A stretch of DNA of 6,049 bases from JBHHYS01 sp046757645 (GTDB taxonomy: Bacteria; Acidobacteriota; Terriglobia; Acidiferrales; 2-02-FULL-67-57): contig JBHHYS010000122.1 in the NCBI GenBank assembly GCA_046757645.1, forward strand, positions 1 to 6,049, written 5' to 3'. The translations under genes were made by a program, and so were the position numbers. Shown piece after piece: positions 3,992-6,049 of the stretch; within the stretch, counting starts at the first letter, position 1, and each line of letters starts with the position of its first letter. The notes beneath the pieces are model-generated. The model did not search any database. It was not told the DNA's origin and saw only the letters and a list, made by a program, of their open reading frames with translations.

Positions 3992-6049
3992 TGTCGAAGT
4001 CGCTGGTCATCGTTGAATCCCCCACCAAAGCGCGCACCATCGAGCGCTACTTGGGCAAGGACTACAGGGTGAAATCCTCCCTCGGCCACGTCAAGGACCT
4101 GCCCCGCAAGAAGCTGGGTGTGGATGTGGACAATGACTTCCAGCCCACCTACTTCGTGATTCGCGGTAAGGAAAAGGTGGTGAGCGAGCTGCGCAGAGCG
4201 GCCCACAAGGTTGATTCCATCTATCTGGCCGCCGACCCGGACCGCGAAGGCGAAGCCATCTGCGCCCACCTGAAAGAGATCCTGACCGAGAGGGAGCTTC
4301 GGGTCGAGCCGGACTCGACCCCCAATCGCGAGAAGAAGAAGAAAAAGAAGAAAAAGAAGAAGACGCGCAAGGGGAAGGCGGCCAAGGCAGAAACGGCCAA
4401 GAGCAAGGAGGGAGACACCTCCGTCATCAACACGGGTCCGCCGGTGAGCCGGGGGAAAACAATCCTCCGGGTGGCAATGAACGAGATCACCAAGCGCGGG
4501 GTGCAGCAGGCCTTCGAAAAGCCGGCGGAAATTGACGAGAACTTGGTGAAGGCGCAGCAGGCGCGGCGGATTCTCGACCGCCTGGTGGGCTACGAGGTGA
4601 GCCCGCTGCTGTGGGACAAGGTCAAGCGGGGGCTCTCCGCCGGGCGCGTGCAAACCGTGGCGCTGCGCGTGGTGGTGGAGCGCGAGCGGGAAATCCGTGC
4701 CTTCGCGCCCAAAGAGTATTGGACCATCCTCGCCAATCTTTTCGCCAGCGACCCGCCAGCCTTTGACGCCAGGCTGATCGAGTACGAGAGCAGGAAACTC
4801 GAGGTTCCGAGCCAGGAGGAGGCACAGAGAAGCAAGCAGTTCTACATCCCGAACGAAGAAGAAGCGAAGAAACACGTCGCGGCTCTGCAAGCCACTAGCT
4901 TCGTCGTCGAGTCGGTCCAGGAAAAAGAGCGGCGGCGCTACCCGGTGCCGCCCTTCACCACCAGCACGCTCCAGCAGGAAGCTTCCCGCAAAGCGGGATT
5001 CGGCGTCAAGCGCACCATGATGCTTGCCCAACGCCTCTATGAAGGCACTGAACTCGGACGCCAGGGCAGCGTGGGGCTCATCACCTATATGCGCACCGAC
5101 TCCACCCGCGTCAGCCAGGAGGCCTTGGGCCAGGTTCGGGCGCTCATTCCCCGGCGCTACGGGCGCGACTACCTCCCGGCGAAGCCTCACACCTACCGCT
5201 CCAAGAAAGGGGCGCAGGAGGCTCACGAGGCCGTCCGACCCACCGCCGTCGAGCGCACCCCCGAATCGGTGCGGAGATATCTCCGCGAGGATGAGTTCCG
5301 GCTCTATCAGCTCATCTGGCAGCGCTTCGTGGCCTCGCAGATGACCGAAGCGGTGTTCGACCAGACCAGCATCACCATACAGGCGGGCGACTACCGCCTG
5401 CGCGCCACCGGCTCGGTGCCGAAGTTCGACGGCTTCCTGGCGGTCTACGAGGAAGGCAAGGACGAAGCCCGGAAGGCGGAAGAGGAAGAAGAGGCGGAAG
5501 CGGCGCGTCTGCCGGCGGTGCGGGCCGGCGAGGTCCTGCGGCTCAACCAGCTCAAGCCCGAGCAGCACTTCACCCAGCCCCCCCCGCGCTACACCGAAGC
5601 CACGCTGGTCAAAGAGCTGGAAGAGAAAGGCATCGGCCGGCCGTCGACCTACGCCGCCATCATCTCCACCGTTCTGGAACGCGACTACGTGCGCAAGGAG
5701 AGGGCCAAGCTGCTGCCTACCCCCTTGGGCGAAGTGGTGAGCGACCTGCTGGTCAAAAACTTCGAAGACATCTTTGACGTCGGATACACCGCCCGCATGG
5801 AAGAGGAGCTGGACGAAATCGAAGAAGGCAAGCTCGACTGGCGCGCCGCGCTGGATGAGTTTTACCAGAAGTTTGCGGAGGACGTGGAGCGCGCTGGCGA
5901 AGAGATGCAAAATGTCAAAGCCGGGCTCCCCACCGAAGAAACCTGCGAGCGCTGCGGCAAGCCCATGCTGCTGCGCATCGGCCGCCTCGGGCTTTTCCTG
6001 GCCTGCTCGGGCTACCCCGACTGCACCAACACCCGCGAGCCGGAGATGG
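3991..6049 (+). CDS. topA: DNA topoisomerase I (type IA, TopA), 3'-truncated by window
   Basis: TopA relaxes negatively supercoiled DNA by cutting one strand through a 5'-phosphotyrosine. The frame opens at GTG 3991, overlapping the dprA stop, and stays open for 686 residues to the window edge. The Toprim domain shows VIVESPTKA with Glu9, then ADPDREGEAI with the metal-binding acids D82, D84 and E86. The catalytic tyrosine is Y366 in GLITYMRTDS. Other signatures are LSAGRVQTVALRVVVERERE, PPFTTSTLQQEA, GAQEAHEAVRPT and GIGRPSTYAAIISTVLERDYV. The last residues begin a C-terminal zinc ribbon (C652, C655, C672, C678), so more ribbons may follow beyond the window. An acidic run (E-rich, about 487-508) lies late in the core. 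Unusual is an insertion of about 50 residues at roughly 99-157, between HLKEIL and RVAMNEITK, with ten consecutive lysines (115-124). The frame is intact on both sides. Confidence 0.96.
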   Translation, partial: MSKSLVIVESPTKARTIERYLGKDYRVKSSLGHVKDLPRKKLGVDVDNDFQPTYFVIRGKEKVVSELRRAAHKVDSIYLAADPDREGEAICAHLKEILTERELRVEPDSTPNREKKKKKKKKKKTRKGKAAKAETAKSKEGDTSVINTGPPVSRGKTILRVAMNEITKRGVQQAFEKPAEIDENLVKAQQARRILDRLVGYEVSPLLWDKVKRGLSAGRVQTVALRVVVEREREIRAFAPKEYWTILANLFASDPPAFDARLIEYESRKLEVPSQEEAQRSKQFYIPNEEEAKKHVAALQATSFVVESVQEKERRRYPVPPFTTSTLQQEASRKAGFGVKRTMMLAQRLYEGTELGRQGSVGLITYMRTDSTRVSQEALGQVRALIPRRYGRDYLPAKPHTYRSKKGAQEAHEAVRPTAVERTPESVRRYLREDEFRLYQLIWQRFVASQMTEAVFDQTSITIQAGDYRLRATGSVPKFDGFLAVYEEGKDEARKAEEEEEAEAARLPAVRAGEVLRLNQLKPEQHFTQPPPRYTEATLVKELEEKGIGRPSTYAAIISTVLERDYVRKERAKLLPTPLGEVVSDLLVKNFEDIFDVGYTARMEEELDEIEEGKLDWRAALDEFYQKFAEDVERAGEEMQNVKAGLPTEETCERCGKPMLLRIGRLGLFLACSGYPDCTNTREPEM
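4330..4363 (+). repeat. 34-base purine-only tract encoding Lys10 in topA
   Basis: Coding-strand bases 4330-4363 are all A or G, mixing AAG and AAA codons and including two A5 runs (4342-4346 and 4351-4355). They encode K115-K124 of TopA. Such tracts can slip during replication or transcription, but mixing of AAG and AAA limits this and the downstream frame is intact. Confidence 0.8.

Noticed and set aside
3967..5910. 647-residue open frame on the minus strand opposite topA
   Set aside because: The plus-strand frame encodes a textbook TopA with all motifs. The antisense translation has no recognisable domain and reads as the mirror of GC-rich codon use.

Overview
The window is a GC-rich piece of bacterial chromosome with four recognisable genes and one small partial gene. 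It most resembles an uncultured, soil-type bacterium of the Acidobacteriota or a neighbouring phylum. That guess rests on menaquinone synthesis by the futalosine route, a dprA-topA pair, and intergenic hairpin repeats with a GGCTTTAGCC core; it is an inference from general knowledge, not a database result.

Layout. Positions 1-131 hold the end of a small plus-strand gene whose product looks like a DUF104 (AF2212-type) antitoxin-like protein. Positions 132-234 form a convergent gap with two hairpins sharing the same core. Positions 235-2228, minus strand, hold a tight two-gene unit transcribed mqnA then mqnC (2 nt between stop and start), encoding chorismate dehydratase and the radical SAM dehypoxanthine futalosine cyclase, the first and a later step of futalosine-dependent menaquinone synthesis. 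Positions 2229-2824 are a divergent, gene-free region of about 600 bases. It carries a foldback repeat, an 8-bp tandem repeat, two candidate plus-strand promoters, one candidate minus-strand promoter, and a stretch of lower GC with nested inverted repeats that could be a structured RNA or leader. Positions 2825-6049, plus strand, hold dprA (complete) and topA (cut by the window end), overlapping by one base (TAGTG), for DNA uptake/recombination and for relaxing negative supercoils.

The genes themselves are housekeeping, and no defence, phage or biosynthetic novelty was found. The more unusual signals are at repeat scale. A dispersed repeat sits between genes and also inside the mqnA reading frame, where it appears to add about 27 residues without breaking the frame. 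TopA carries an insertion of about 50 residues with ten consecutive lysines in its Toprim domain. The mqnA/dprA intergenic region holds the nested inverted repeats.
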